Positions 49,597-59,664 of a DNA stretch of 64,000 bases are shown here, piece after piece; positions within the stretch are counted from its first letter, which is position 1; the number at the start of each line of letters is the position of its first letter. Position numbers and translations under genes: made by a program. This DNA comes from Prevotella sp. UBA2809 (GTDB lineage Bacteria > Bacteroidota > Bacteroidia > Bacteroidales > Bacteroidaceae). Location of the stretch: the NCBI GenBank assembly GCA_002351725.1, contig DEHD01000039.1, positions 7,990 through 71,989 of the forward strand, written 5' to 3'. The notes under the pieces are model-generated. The model was not told where the DNA came from. It saw only the letters and a program-made list of their open reading frames with translations, and ran no database searches.

Positions 49597-50507
49597 TTAT
49601 TACTGCCGAAACATATCACGTACCAGTGCTACTCAACGAGAGCATAGACGGACTTGCCATCAAGCCCGATGGTATCTATGTTGACGTCACATTCGGAGGT
49701 GGCGGACATAGCAAAGAGATACTGCGCAGACTTGGTAAAAAGGGGCATTTATATAGTTTCGATCAAGACCCTGATGCAGAAAAGAACATCGTAAACGACG
49801 ATCGTTTCACCTTTGTAAGAAGCAACTTCAGATATCTAAAGAACTGGATGCGCTATTATGGTGTTGATCATATCGATGGCCTCTTAGCTGACCTTGGAGT
49901 ATCAAGCCACCACTTTGATGACGAAACACGCGGATTCTCATTCCGTTTCGACGCCCCTTTAGACATGCGAATGAACAAGCGCGCAGGAACTACTGCAGCT
50001 GAGATTCTAAACAACTACAACGAAGAGCAACTGGCTGACATATTCTATATATATGGAGAACTGAAAAATGCCAGAAAGATTGCAGCGGCCATTACGAAGG
50101 CCCGCAACGAGAAGAGAATAGAGACCACAGATGATTTTCTACACGTGACAGAAAAACTTTTCCAACGTGAGAGAGAAAAAAAGGAGATGGCAAAAATGTT
50201 CCAAGCATTGAGAATAGAGGTGAACCACGAGATGGACGCCCTAAAAGAGATGCTGAACGGAGCCATGGAGACACTCTGTGAAGGCGGACGACTCTCTGTA
50301 ATAACCTATCACTCACTTGAAGACCGCATCGTAAAGAACATGATGAAGGCAGGTAATGTGGAAGGTAAGGTAAAGCAGGACTTCTTTGGACGAATCGAGG
50401 CACCATTCCGCTTAGTAAATAATAAGGTAATAGTGCCAAGCGACGAGGAACAACAACAGAACCCACGAAGCAGAAGTGCAAAGTTGAGAGTTGCTGAGAA
50501 AATTTAA
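49593..50507 (+). CDS. rsmH: 16S rRNA m4C1402 methyltransferase
   Basis: 304 residues. SAM-binding motif GIYVDVTFGGGGHSKEILRR, YGVDHIDGLLADLGVSSHHF, RGFSFRFDAPLDMRM and VITYHSLEDRIVKNMM are RsmH hallmarks. It methylates N4 of C1402 in the 16S decoding centre. The second gene of the cluster, as in most bacteria. Confidence 0.97.
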   Translation: MIITAETYHVPVLLNESIDGLAIKPDGIYVDVTFGGGGHSKEILRRLGKKGHLYSFDQDPDAEKNIVNDDRFTFVRSNFRYLKNWMRYYGVDHIDGLLADLGVSSHHFDDETRGFSFRFDAPLDMRMNKRAGTTAAEILNNYNEEQLADIFYIYGELKNARKIAAAITKARNEKRIETTDDFLHVTEKLFQREREKKEMAKMFQALRIEVNHEMDALKEMLNGAMETLCEGGRLSVITYHSLEDRIVKNMMKAGNVEGKVKQDFFGRIEAPFRLVNNKVIVPSDEEQQQNPRSRSAKLRVAEKI

Positions 50508-50508
50508 G

Positions 50509-51012
50509 ATGAGAGAACAGATGGAGAATAAAGACGACATAGAGCTGGAGATGCAGGAAATCATAGAGGAAAAACCCGCTACTCAGGAGAAAGTGAGCCT
50601 GAAGGAAGAAGCCTCTGAGATGAAAGAGCATGCCAAGAAGACTATCCAGAAGATTAAAGAGAAGGTTAAGGAGGAGGATACTCGTCCAACATCATCTTTG
50701 AATCTCAGAACCATTCTTGGTGGCGATTTCCTTACTGCAGAGATGGTGCGCAAGCAGATTTGGCTGGTTGTGCTCATGGTGTTCTTTACCATCATATACG
50801 TAGCCTCAAGATATCAGTGTCAGCAAGACCTGATAGCTATCGACAAGCTGGAGAAGGAACTGCTTGATGCAAAATACAAGGCACTTTCAAGTTCAAGCAC
50901 CCTTACAGAAATGTGTCGCGAGAGTCATGTGCTGGATGCATTGAAGCAGAATAACGATAGTCTGCTCCATATTTCAGATCAGCCACCATATATAGTTAAT
51001 GTACCAGAATAA
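50509..51012 (+). CDS. ftsL: FtsL-like cell division protein
   Basis: About 167 residues from ATG 50509; a TTG at 50491 would overlap rsmH. A long acidic/basic cytoplasmic tail (about 1-80, KKTIQKIKEKVKEEDTRP) precedes one membrane span (IWLVVLMVFFTIIYVAS) and a periplasmic coiled coil (QQDLIAIDKLEKELLDAKYK). It occupies the ftsL position and has FtsL topology, with the longer tail typical of Bacteroidota. It bridges FtsQ/B and FtsWI. Confidence 0.85.
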   Translation: MREQMENKDDIELEMQEIIEEKPATQEKVSLKEEASEMKEHAKKTIQKIKEKVKEEDTRPTSSLNLRTILGGDFLTAEMVRKQIWLVVLMVFFTIIYVASRYQCQQDLIAIDKLEKELLDAKYKALSSSSTLTEMCRESHVLDALKQNNDSLLHISDQPPYIVNVPE

Positions 51013-51021
51013 AAGAGAAAG

Positions 51022-53145
51022 ATGAGTAAGTTCAATAACGATAAGGTCATGCCACGCTACTTCGCCATCGCAGTAGTACTAACACTTATTGGTATTGCCG
51101 TTGTAGGCAAGGCCATGTATATCATGACTGCCAAAAAGGATTATTGGACTCAGGTTGCCTCTCGTCTGAAGCGCGACAGCGTTGTTGTGAAGCCTAATCG
51201 CGGAAACATTCTGAGTTGCGACGGTCAGCTGATGGCAAGCAGTATTCCCGAATACAAACTTTACATGGATTTCCAGGCTGGTGCAGAAGACTCTATAGGA
51301 AAACATAAGCGCGACTCTATCTGGGAGGCCAACATCGACACTATCTGCTACGAACTGAACCAAATATTTCCACAAAGATCAGCAGCGGAGTTTAAAGCAA
51401 ACCTGTTGGAAGGAAAACATAAGGTACAGAAGAACGGAACCGTTGGTGCACGCCACTGGGATATATGGCCAAGACGCGTAGACTACAATACCTTCTGCGA
51501 AGTTCACAATCTCCCAATTTTCAAAGAGCGCACCTACAAAGGAGGATTCCATTGGGAAACATACAACTCTCGTCGCAGACCTTTCGGAACATTGGCACGA
51601 CGCACCATCGGAGAGATGTTTGGAGCCAAAGACAGTGCGAAAAACGGTCTGGAGTTATCGCTTGACACCCTGCTACGAGGCAAGAACGGCTTGATGCATC
51701 GCCGTAAGATTCTTAGCAAGTATCTTGACATTCCTGTTCTATCGCCTGAAGACGGTGTTGATGTAGTAACAACCATCGATGTTGGCATGCAGGATTTGGC
51801 AGAACGCGCCCTTGTTGACGAGCTTAAGGAAATCAATGGCGAAATGGGTGTAGCCATTCTGATGGAAGTAAAGACAGGCGACGTTAAGGCCATAGTAAAT
51901 ATGACACGAGGCCAGGACGGCAACTACTATGAGATGGTGAACAACGCCATAAGCTATCGTTGTGAGCCAGGATCAGTATTCAAGGTCGCTTCGTTCCTTG
52001 TTGCACTCGACGACGGAGTCATCGATACCACCATGACTATCCCAACAGGATGTGGAGTTATGGAAATGCATGGGCGTCCAATGAAGGACCACAACTGGCG
52101 TCGTGGAGGATATGGAACAATCAACGTGGCTCGAGCACTTGAGGTTAGTTCAAATATCGGAGTGAGCTACCTTATAGATAAGTATTATGGTCACAACCCA
52201 AAGAAATATGTTGAGGGACTATACCGTATAGGTATCCACGAAGACCTGAAGCTCCCATTGGTGGGTTACCACACACCAATGATCCGTATGCCTGACACCA
52301 AGACTACCGATAGAGCTAAATACTGGAGTAAGACAACCCTACCCTGGATGAGTATTGGTTACGAGACCCAGATTGCGCCTATTAATACCGTAGCATTCTA
52401 TAATGCGATTGCCAACGATGGTAAGATGATGCAGCCACGCTTCATAAAGCAGTTGGTTAAGAATGGTGAGGTTATCAGGGAGTTCGAGCCTGTAGTTCTG
52501 AAGGAACGTATTGCCAAGCCACAGACAATTAAGACCATGCAGACCATTCTGGAACACGTGGTAAGTCAGGGATTGGGCAAGAAGGCTGGTTCAAAATCAT
52601 TCAAGGTTGCTGGTAAGACAGGAACAGCTCAGGTTGCAGACCAATTCGGAAGCTATCACTCTGGTGTTACACGTTACTGGCTCAGCTTTGCAGGTTTCTT
52701 CCCTGCTGACAATCCTCGATACACATGTATCGTTTGTCTGAAGAAGTCAGGCCTGCCCGCTTCTGGTGGTGGTATGAGTGGTGTTGTATTCCATCATATA
52801 GCAGAAGGTGTTATGGCTCAGAACCTGAAACGAAGCGTAGATGCCGCACGCGATGCATCATCGATAATGACACCTGACGTAAAGAGAGGTGATAATTCTG
52901 CTGCGAACTATGTTCTTGCAAGTCTTAAGACCAAGGCTTCGTCAAATAGCAGCACCAACTATCGCGAGAGCAGTAAGCACACCGTACCTGATGTTACGGG
53001 AATGGGTGCAAAAGATGCAGTTTATCAGTTAGAAAGTAGGCACATAAAGGCTCGCGTTAAGGGTAGAGGAAAAGTAAAGTCACAAAGTATCCACGCCGGT
53101 ACTGCTATCAAACAGGGAATGGTGTGTGAACTAATATTAGATTAA
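51022..53145 (+). CDS. ftsI: division-specific penicillin-binding protein FtsI (PBP3) with PASTA domain
   Basis: 707 residues. One N-terminal span (about 13-33), a dimerisation/pedestal domain, then the transpeptidase with SxxK in CEPGSVFKVASF near residue 315, SxN in VSSNIGVSYLID near 375 and KTGTAQ in KVAGKTGTAQVADQ near 530. A single PASTA domain closes the protein (HTVPDVTGMGAKDAVYQLES). It cross-links septal peptidoglycan together with FtsW. Confidence 0.95.
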   Translation: MSKFNNDKVMPRYFAIAVVLTLIGIAVVGKAMYIMTAKKDYWTQVASRLKRDSVVVKPNRGNILSCDGQLMASSIPEYKLYMDFQAGAEDSIGKHKRDSIWEANIDTICYELNQIFPQRSAAEFKANLLEGKHKVQKNGTVGARHWDIWPRRVDYNTFCEVHNLPIFKERTYKGGFHWETYNSRRRPFGTLARRTIGEMFGAKDSAKNGLELSLDTLLRGKNGLMHRRKILSKYLDIPVLSPEDGVDVVTTIDVGMQDLAERALVDELKEINGEMGVAILMEVKTGDVKAIVNMTRGQDGNYYEMVNNAISYRCEPGSVFKVASFLVALDDGVIDTTMTIPTGCGVMEMHGRPMKDHNWRRGGYGTINVARALEVSSNIGVSYLIDKYYGHNPKKYVEGLYRIGIHEDLKLPLVGYHTPMIRMPDTKTTDRAKYWSKTTLPWMSIGYETQIAPINTVAFYNAIANDGKMMQPRFIKQLVKNGEVIREFEPVVLKERIAKPQTIKTMQTILEHVVSQGLGKKAGSKSFKVAGKTGTAQVADQFGSYHSGVTRYWLSFAGFFPADNPRYTCIVCLKKSGLPASGGGMSGVVFHHIAEGVMAQNLKRSVDAARDASSIMTPDVKRGDNSAANYVLASLKTKASSNSSTNYRESSKHTVPDVTGMGAKDAVYQLESRHIKARVKGRGKVKSQSIHAGTAIKQGMVCELILD

Positions 53146-53168
53146 TATATATAATAAGGTATAGAGAT

Positions 53169-54620
53169 ATGAGATTAAACGAATTGCTCAAGAATGTTGA
53201 GACACTTAACATCATTGGTGATGTTGAAGTGGAGATCACGGGTGTCAACATCGACTCACGCAGAATTGAGAAGGGACACCTTTTTGTTGCCATTCCAGGC
53301 ACTCAGACTGATGGACACAAGTACATCCCAAAAGCAATTGAACTTGGAGCAGCAGCTGTATTGTGCGAAAACATGCCAGAGCAGCAGGTTCCTGGAGTAA
53401 CATACATCCAGGTAGCCTCAACAGAAGATGCTGTAGGTAAGGTCGCTACCCTATTCTATGGCGACCCTTCGAGAAAACTTAAACTTGTAGGTGTAACAGG
53501 AACAAACGGCAAGACCACCATCGCCACCTTATTATATAATATGTTTCGCAAGTTCGGACATAAGTGTGGTCTGCTGTCAACTGTATGTAACTATATCGAA
53601 GATGAGGCCATTCCCGCTGATCATACCACCCCTGACCCAATTGAACTGAACCGTCTGCTGGCTCAGATGGTTGATGCCGGTTGTGAGTATGCTTTCATGG
53701 AGTGCTCAAGTCACGCCATAGCACAGAAGCGTATCGGAGGTCTGAAGTTTGCTGGTGGATTGTTCACAAATCTTACTCGCGACCATCTTGACTACCATAA
53801 GACATTCGAGAACTACCGTGATGCGAAGAAGGCATTCTTCGATGGTCTCGACAAAGACGCCTTTGCTATTACCAATGCTGACGACAAGAACGGACAGATT
53901 ATGGTACAGAACTGTAAAGCACAGGTTAAGACCTACTCTACCCGCACAATGGCAGATTTCAAGGCAAAGATTATCGAGTGTCACTTTGAGGGAATGTATC
54001 TTGACATCAATGGCAAAGAGGTTGGTGTGCAGTTCATAGGTAAATTCAATGTCAGCAACCTGTTGGCTGTATACGGTGCAGCAGTAATGTTGGGCAAGAA
54101 GCCAGAGGATATTCTATTGATACTCAGCACACTCAAGAGTGTTAACGGACGTCTGGAGCCCATCCACTCACCAGAAGGATACACAGCAATTGTTGACTAT
54201 GCTCACACCCCCGATGCACTTGAGAATGTGCTTAACGCCATCCACGAGGTGCTTAACGGCAAGGGAAAAGTCATCACCGTTTGCGGTGCAGGTGGTAATC
54301 GCGACAAAGGTAAGCGTCCACTCATGGCTCAGGAAGCTGTAAAGCAGAGCGATAAGGTAATCATCACATCCGACAACCCACGATTCGAAGAGCCTCAGGA
54401 TATCATCAACGATATGCTGGCAGGTCTCGACCAGAAACAGATGAAGAAGGTTGTAAGCATCGTAGACCGCCGCGAAGCTATACGCACAGCATGTATGCTG
54501 GCCGAGAAGGGAGATGTGATTCTTATCGCAGGTAAGGGTCACGAGGACTATCAGGAGATAAAGGGAGTGAAGCATCACTTCGACGATAAAGAAGTTGTAA
54601 AGGAGATCTTTAATTCATAA
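53169..54620 (+). CDS. murE: UDP-MurNAc-L-Ala-D-Glu:meso-diaminopimelate ligase
   Basis: 483 residues. N-terminal domain with VNIDSRRIEKGHLFVAIPGT, ATP site VGVTGTNGKTTIATLLYNMF near 110, DYAHTPDALENVL and the selectivity motif ITSDNPRFEEPQDI near 400. DNPR points to meso-diaminopimelate as the added residue. Adds the third residue of the stem peptide. Confidence 0.97.
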   Translation: MRLNELLKNVETLNIIGDVEVEITGVNIDSRRIEKGHLFVAIPGTQTDGHKYIPKAIELGAAAVLCENMPEQQVPGVTYIQVASTEDAVGKVATLFYGDPSRKLKLVGVTGTNGKTTIATLLYNMFRKFGHKCGLLSTVCNYIEDEAIPADHTTPDPIELNRLLAQMVDAGCEYAFMECSSHAIAQKRIGGLKFAGGLFTNLTRDHLDYHKTFENYRDAKKAFFDGLDKDAFAITNADDKNGQIMVQNCKAQVKTYSTRTMADFKAKIIECHFEGMYLDINGKEVGVQFIGKFNVSNLLAVYGAAVMLGKKPEDILLILSTLKSVNGRLEPIHSPEGYTAIVDYAHTPDALENVLNAIHEVLNGKGKVITVCGAGGNRDKGKRPLMAQEAVKQSDKVIITSDNPRFEEPQDIINDMLAGLDQKQMKKVVSIVDRREAIRTACMLAEKGDVILIAGKGHEDYQEIKGVKHHFDDKEVVKEIFNS

Positions 54621-54631
54621 TACCATAGCTT

Positions 54632-55903
54632 ATGTTATACTATCTGTTCAGATTCCTCGACCAGTACGATATACCAGGATCACATATGTGGTCTTATATA
54701 TCGTTCCGTTCTCTGCTCACACTTATCCTTTCATTGCTTATCTCAGCATGGTTTGGTGAGAGATTCATTAAGTGGATGAAACGCAGAAGCATCTTCGAGA
54801 CAGAACGCGACCCAAGCATCGACCCATTCGGAGTCGAGAAGAAAGGTGTACCAACAATGGGTGGTATCATCATAATAGTAAGTATACTTATTCCTGTATT
54901 GCTTTTCGGACGTATACGTAACACCTATCTTATCCTTATGGTTATCACAACCGTTTGGCTTGGATTCCTTGGATTCCTTGATGACTACATCAAAATATTC
55001 AAACGCAACAAGGATGGACTGAAAGGTAAATACAAGATTGTAGGTCAGGTAAGTATAGGTTTCATCGTTGGACTAACACTTTGGCTAAGTCCAGATGTAG
55101 TAGTTAGAGAGAATGTCAACGTAGCACAGCAGAATCAGGAAGTAGTTGTAAAACACAAGAAGGAAGCTGTGAAGTCATTGCAGACTACTATACCTTTCAT
55201 TAAGAACCACAACCTCAATTACTCTAATGTAATGTCGTTCTTAGGGAAGAATAAGGTTGCAGCAGGTTGGGTATTGTTTGTATTCATTACTATCTTTGCA
55301 GTAACAGCTGTATCAAACGGAGCCAATCTTAACGATGGAATGGACGGAATGTGTGCAGGAAACTCTGCTATTGTAGGAGTTGCGTTGGGTATATTAGCCT
55401 ACGTATCGTCACATATAGGATATGCTTCTTATTTCGACATCATGTATATCCCCCACTCAGAGGAACTGGTAGTATTCCTATGTGCATTTATAGGAGCTAT
55501 GATCGGATTCCTTTGGTACAATGCTTATCCTGCACAGGTATTCATGGGTGATACTGGTTCACTTACAATTGGTGGTATCATTGGTGTTGCTGCAGTTATC
55601 ATACACAAGGAGCTGCTTCTGCCAATCCTTTGTGGAATATTCTTCGTTGAAAGCCTTAGCGTTATCATACAGACACAATGGTTCAAAATACAGAAGCGCA
55701 AGGGCAAGAGAGTTCGCGTGTTCCGTGCCACACCTATCCACGACAACTTCCGCAAGCTCGATTCACAGCTCGATGCTACAAGTCAGTATATTTTGAAAGG
55801 CTGGCCTCATCGTCCTTTCCACGAGTCGAAGATTACCATCCGATTCTGGATCACTTCAATTATTCTGGCAGCTCTCACACTCATAACATTAAAGATGCGA
55901 TAA
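54632..55903 (+). CDS. mraY: phospho-MurNAc-pentapeptide transferase
   Basis: 423 residues with about ten spans. VPTMGGIIIIVSILI, FLGFLDDYIKIFKRNKDGL (Asp-Asp site), NLNDGMDGMCAGN and GDTGSLTIGGIIG are diagnostic. It transfers phospho-MurNAc-pentapeptide to undecaprenyl phosphate, giving lipid I. A polar insertion of about 60 residues (around 170-225, QQNQEVVVKHKKEAVKSLQT) lengthens the protein compared with E. coli MraY, as is common in this phylum. Confidence 0.97.
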   Translation: MLYYLFRFLDQYDIPGSHMWSYISFRSLLTLILSLLISAWFGERFIKWMKRRSIFETERDPSIDPFGVEKKGVPTMGGIIIIVSILIPVLLFGRIRNTYLILMVITTVWLGFLGFLDDYIKIFKRNKDGLKGKYKIVGQVSIGFIVGLTLWLSPDVVVRENVNVAQQNQEVVVKHKKEAVKSLQTTIPFIKNHNLNYSNVMSFLGKNKVAAGWVLFVFITIFAVTAVSNGANLNDGMDGMCAGNSAIVGVALGILAYVSSHIGYASYFDIMYIPHSEELVVFLCAFIGAMIGFLWYNAYPAQVFMGDTGSLTIGGIIGVAAVIIHKELLLPILCGIFFVESLSVIIQTQWFKIQKRKGKRVRVFRATPIHDNFRKLDSQLDATSQYILKGWPHRPFHESKITIRFWITSIILAALTLITLKMR

Positions 55904-55910
55904 TAAAAAT

Positions 55911-57242
55911 ATGAAAAGGATTGTAATTTTAGGAGCAGGAGAAAGTGGCGCAGGAGCTGCTGTTCTCGCCAAGAAAGAAGGTTTCGATGTGTTTGTTTCA
56001 GACATGTCGAAGATTGCCGACAAGTACAAAAAGCAGTTGGACAACCACCAGATTGAGTGGGAAGAAGGTCAGCACACAGAAGAGAAGATTCTGAATGCAG
56101 ATGAGATTATCAAGAGTCCTGGTATTCCCGATACCGCTCCTATGATTCAGAAAATCATCGCAAAAGGCATCCATATCATCAGCGAGATTGAGTTTGCTGG
56201 TCGTTATACAAACTCTAAGATGATTTGCATCACAGGTTCTAATGGTAAAACTACCACAACCTCTCTTATCTACCACATCTTTAAGGAGGCAGGATACGAT
56301 GCTGGTCTGGCTGGTAACATCGGTAATTCTCTGGCACTCCAGGTTGCAGAGGATCCACACGAATACTATATCATCGAGTTGAGTTCGTTCCAGCTCGACA
56401 ATATGTACGATTTCCGTGCTGATATAGCCATATTGCTTAACATCACCCCTGACCATCTTGATCGCTACAATTTCGAGATGCAGAACTATGTTGATGCAAA
56501 GATGCGCATTATACAGAATCAGACTCCAAAAGATGCATTCATCTACTGGGCTGACGATCCAATCATTAAGCGCGAATTAGAAAAATATGACATCAAGTCA
56601 ATCCAATACCCCTTCTCTGAACTGAAAGAGAAAGGTGTAATAGGATATATCGAGGAAGGTCAGTATAAGATTGAAAAGCCCGAGCCATTCAATATGGAGC
56701 AGGAAAGCCTCAGTCTTACTGGCAAGCACAACATCTACAATTCTCTGGCTGCAGGTATCGCTGCTGACATTGCAGGTATCAAGAAAGAGGAGATTCGCAA
56801 GAGTCTTGGCGACTTCCCTGGAGTTGAGCATCGTCTGGAAAAAGTATGTACCGTACGCGGCGTACAGTATATCAACGATTCCAAGGCCACAAATGTGGAT
56901 GCATGCTGGTATGCCCTTGAAGCAATGAAGACCAAGGTAATTCTTATTATTGGTGGAAAGGACAAGGGTAACGACTACGATCCCATCAAGCCTCTGGTAA
57001 AAGAGAAGTGCTCTGGCATTGTATATCTTGGTGCCGACAACCAGAAACTGCACGACAACTTCGACAGTCTGGGAATCCCCGTTCGCGATACACACTCTAT
57101 GAAAGAGTGCATGGAGGCTTGCTATGAAATGGCACAGCCTGGTGAGACAGTTTTGCTGAGCCCTTGCTGCGCTTCGTTCGATCTTTTCAAGAATATGGAA
57201 GATCGTGGTGAGCAGTTTAAAGCCCTGGCCAGAAGTCTCTAG
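55911..57242 (+). CDS. murD: UDP-MurNAc-L-alanine:D-glutamate ligase
   Basis: 443 residues. VILGAGESGAGAAVLAKKEG (N-terminal nucleotide fold), CITGSNGKTTTTSLIYHIFK (ATP site near 105), LLNITPDHLDRYNFEMQNY and YINDSKATNVDACWYALEA are all present. It adds D-glutamate, made by MurI encoded at 8255, to UDP-MurNAc-L-Ala. Confidence 0.97.
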   Translation: MKRIVILGAGESGAGAAVLAKKEGFDVFVSDMSKIADKYKKQLDNHQIEWEEGQHTEEKILNADEIIKSPGIPDTAPMIQKIIAKGIHIISEIEFAGRYTNSKMICITGSNGKTTTTSLIYHIFKEAGYDAGLAGNIGNSLALQVAEDPHEYYIIELSSFQLDNMYDFRADIAILLNITPDHLDRYNFEMQNYVDAKMRIIQNQTPKDAFIYWADDPIIKRELEKYDIKSIQYPFSELKEKGVIGYIEEGQYKIEKPEPFNMEQESLSLTGKHNIYNSLAAGIAADIAGIKKEEIRKSLGDFPGVEHRLEKVCTVRGVQYINDSKATNVDACWYALEAMKTKVILIIGGKDKGNDYDPIKPLVKEKCSGIVYLGADNQKLHDNFDSLGIPVRDTHSMKECMEACYEMAQPGETVLLSPCCASFDLFKNMEDRGEQFKALARSL

Positions 57243-57274
57243 AGACAACTATTTATGCTGGAAACATTTGATAT

Positions 57275-58510
57275 ATGAACAAGAAAATAGGAAACATCTT
57301 TAAAGGAGACAAGGTCATCTGGATGGTATTCTTCTTCCTCTGTATGATCAGTATCGTCGAAGTATTCTCTGCTTCGAGTAACCTGACATACAAGAGCCAG
57401 AACTATATGGGACCTATCGTTTTCCATACAGTAACCATTATTCTTGGTGCTGTGGTTGCGGTAGTAACACTCAACATCCCATGCCGATACTTCAAACTGA
57501 TGACGCCTTTCTTGCTCATTATAACAGTGATACTATTGCTATGGGTATTGGCCACAGGCGAGAAGACTGGCGATGCAAGCCGATGGATAAATATCTTCGG
57601 ACTAACCTTCCAACCCTCTGAGATTGCCAAAGGAACCGTTGTATTGGCAACAGCACAGATACTAAGTGCAATGCAAAGAGAGAATGGAGCTGATAAGAAA
57701 GCATTCAAATACATTCTCTGTATCGTAGCACCAATCGCCATGCTGATTATGGTTGAGAACCTGTCTACTGCAGCTTTATTGTGTTCGGTTGTTTTTCTAA
57801 TGATGTTCATAGGACGCGTTCCGCTTATTCAGTTAGGAAAATTAGCAGGAGCAGTTGTGGGTCTGGCATTGGTAGGATTACTTTTCATTATGGCTGTGGG
57901 TAACGATAGTAATGTCGTCGTAGACAAAGCCAAGACAGAACAAGTATCAACTCCAAAGGAGAAAGGAAAACTTGAGAAGATTCTCCACCGTGCAGACACT
58001 TGGAAGTCACGTATAAAGAAATTCTCAAATAAAGAGGTTATTACCCCCGATCAGTACGACCTTGATAAAGATGCTCAGGTAGCCCACGCCAATATCGCTA
58101 TCGTATCAAGTAACATCATCGGTAAAGGCCCTGGACAATCAGTAGAACGCGATTTCCTGTCGCAGGCGTTCTCCGACTTTATCTTTGCAATTATTATTGA
58201 GGAGTTAGGTATTATTGGAGCCTCATTTGTTGTTCTGTTATACATTGTGTTACTCTATCGAACAGCACGCATTGCAAGCAGGTGCGAAAACAACTTCCCA
58301 GCATTCCTTGCAATGGGATTGGCATTGTTGCTTGTCATCCAAGCAGCCTTCAATATGCTAGTAGCAGTAGGCATTGCACCAGTAACAGGACAACCACTAC
58401 CGCTCATCAGTAAAGGTGGTACATCAACCATCATCAACTGTGCCTACATTGGTGTTATATTAAGTGTTAGCCGCTCTGCGAAAAAAAGGCAGCCAAAAAT
58501 AGCAGAATAA
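57275..58510 (+). CDS. ftsW: septal peptidoglycan polymerase FtsW (SEDS family)
   Basis: 411 residues with about ten spans. DASRWINIFGLTFQPSEIAK (about 95-115), IGKGPGQSVERDFLSQAFSD and PLPLISKGGTSTIINC near 375 are SEDS signatures. An extended polar loop (about 212-275, KEKGKLEKILHRADTWKSRI) precedes the GxGPGxS part. Polymerises lipid II at the septum with FtsI as partner. Confidence 0.94.
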   Translation: MNKKIGNIFKGDKVIWMVFFFLCMISIVEVFSASSNLTYKSQNYMGPIVFHTVTIILGAVVAVVTLNIPCRYFKLMTPFLLIITVILLLWVLATGEKTGDASRWINIFGLTFQPSEIAKGTVVLATAQILSAMQRENGADKKAFKYILCIVAPIAMLIMVENLSTAALLCSVVFLMMFIGRVPLIQLGKLAGAVVGLALVGLLFIMAVGNDSNVVVDKAKTEQVSTPKEKGKLEKILHRADTWKSRIKKFSNKEVITPDQYDLDKDAQVAHANIAIVSSNIIGKGPGQSVERDFLSQAFSDFIFAIIIEELGIIGASFVVLLYIVLLYRTARIASRCENNFPAFLAMGLALLLVIQAAFNMLVAVGIAPVTGQPLPLISKGGTSTIINCAYIGVILSVSRSAKKRQPKIAE

Positions 58511-58523
58511 GAAATTAAATTTG

Positions 58524-58531
58524 TAATTTTG
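58524..58531 (+). promoter_or_regulatory. internal promoter -7 element before murG
   Basis: TAATTTTGCACGC matches TAnnTTTG in the 42-base gap between ftsW and murG. It suggests that murG to ftsZ can be transcribed separately, and it shows that ATG 58553 is the murG start. Confidence 0.65.
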
Positions 58532-58552
58532 CACGCAACAATAAAAAAAGAT

Positions 58553-59659
58553 ATGGAAGAACTTAGAGTAATCATCAGTGGAGGAGGTACTGGGGGACAT
58601 ATTTTCCCAGCCATCTCTATAGCAAATGCCGTGAAAGCACTACGTCCCGATGCAAAGATTCTATTTGTTGGAGCACTCGGACGTATGGAAATGCAGCGCG
58701 TTCCTGCTGCAGGTTATGAGATAAAAGGTTTGCCTATCTGCGGATTCGATCGTAAGAACCTGTTGAAAAACGTCAAGGTTCTTTTTAAGATATGGAAGAG
58801 TCAGCGCATGGCTAAGTCAATCATCAAGGACTTTAAGCCACAGGTAGCTGTTGGAGTTGGCGGATATGCCAGCGGTCCAACACTTAACAAGGCCGCAGCT
58901 ATGGGTATCCCCTGCCTTATTCAGGAGCAGAACTCATACGCAGGAGTTACTAACAAGCTTCTTGCAAAAAAAGCAGAGAAAATCTGTGTAGCATACGATG
59001 GAATGGAGCGATTCTTCCCTGCCGAGAAGATTATTCTTACAGGAAATCCCGTACGTCAGGCTTTGCTCGATACCAAGATTTCGCAAGAAGAGGCTATTAA
59101 GACTTTCGGCCTCGACACATCAAAGAAGACCATTCTGTTGGTAGGAGGCAGCCTTGGAGCAAGAACTATCAATGAGAGTGTACTACAGCACCTCGATCTT
59201 GTCAAGGCAGCTGATGCTCAGTTCATCTGGCAGACAGGCAAATACTATAGCACAGAAATTGCTGAAAGACTGAAAGGCGAAGACATCCCTAACCTCAAGG
59301 TTACTGATTTCATCACCGATATGGGAGCTGCCTACAAGGCTGCCGACCTGGTTATCAGCCGTGCAGGTGCTAGCAGCATATCCGAGTTCTGTCTTATTGG
59401 CAAACCTGTTATCCTTGTACCAAGTCCAAATGTGGCCGAGGATCATCAGACAAAGAATGCATTGGCTCTTGCCAATCGCGATGCAGCTATTTACGTAAAA
59501 GATGCCGATGCTCCAGCAACCCTTCTTGAGCTTGCTATCAAGACTGTTACTGACGAACAGAAACTTAAGTCGCTTAGCGAGAATGTTTTGAAACTCGCCC
59601 TGCCCGATTCAGCCGACATCATTGCAAAAGAAGTCATCAAACTGGCAGAAAAGAAATAA
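58553..59659 (+). CDS. murG: UDP-GlcNAc:lipid I N-acetylglucosaminyltransferase
   Basis: 368 residues from ATG 58553. LRVIISGGGTGGHIFPAISI (first G-loop), VGVGGYASGPTLNKAAAMGI, LLVGGSLGARTINESVLQHL and AGASSISEFCLIGKPVILVP (UDP-GlcNAc site) are clear. Makes lipid II at the inner face of the membrane. Preceded by its own -7 box. Confidence 0.97.
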   Translation: MEELRVIISGGGTGGHIFPAISIANAVKALRPDAKILFVGALGRMEMQRVPAAGYEIKGLPICGFDRKNLLKNVKVLFKIWKSQRMAKSIIKDFKPQVAVGVGGYASGPTLNKAAAMGIPCLIQEQNSYAGVTNKLLAKKAEKICVAYDGMERFFPAEKIILTGNPVRQALLDTKISQEEAIKTFGLDTSKKTILLVGGSLGARTINESVLQHLDLVKAADAQFIWQTGKYYSTEIAERLKGEDIPNLKVTDFITDMGAAYKAADLVISRAGASSISEFCLIGKPVILVPSPNVAEDHQTKNALALANRDAAIYVKDADAPATLLELAIKTVTDEQKLKSLSENVLKLALPDSADIIAKEVIKLAEKK

Positions 59660-59664
59660 CGATT

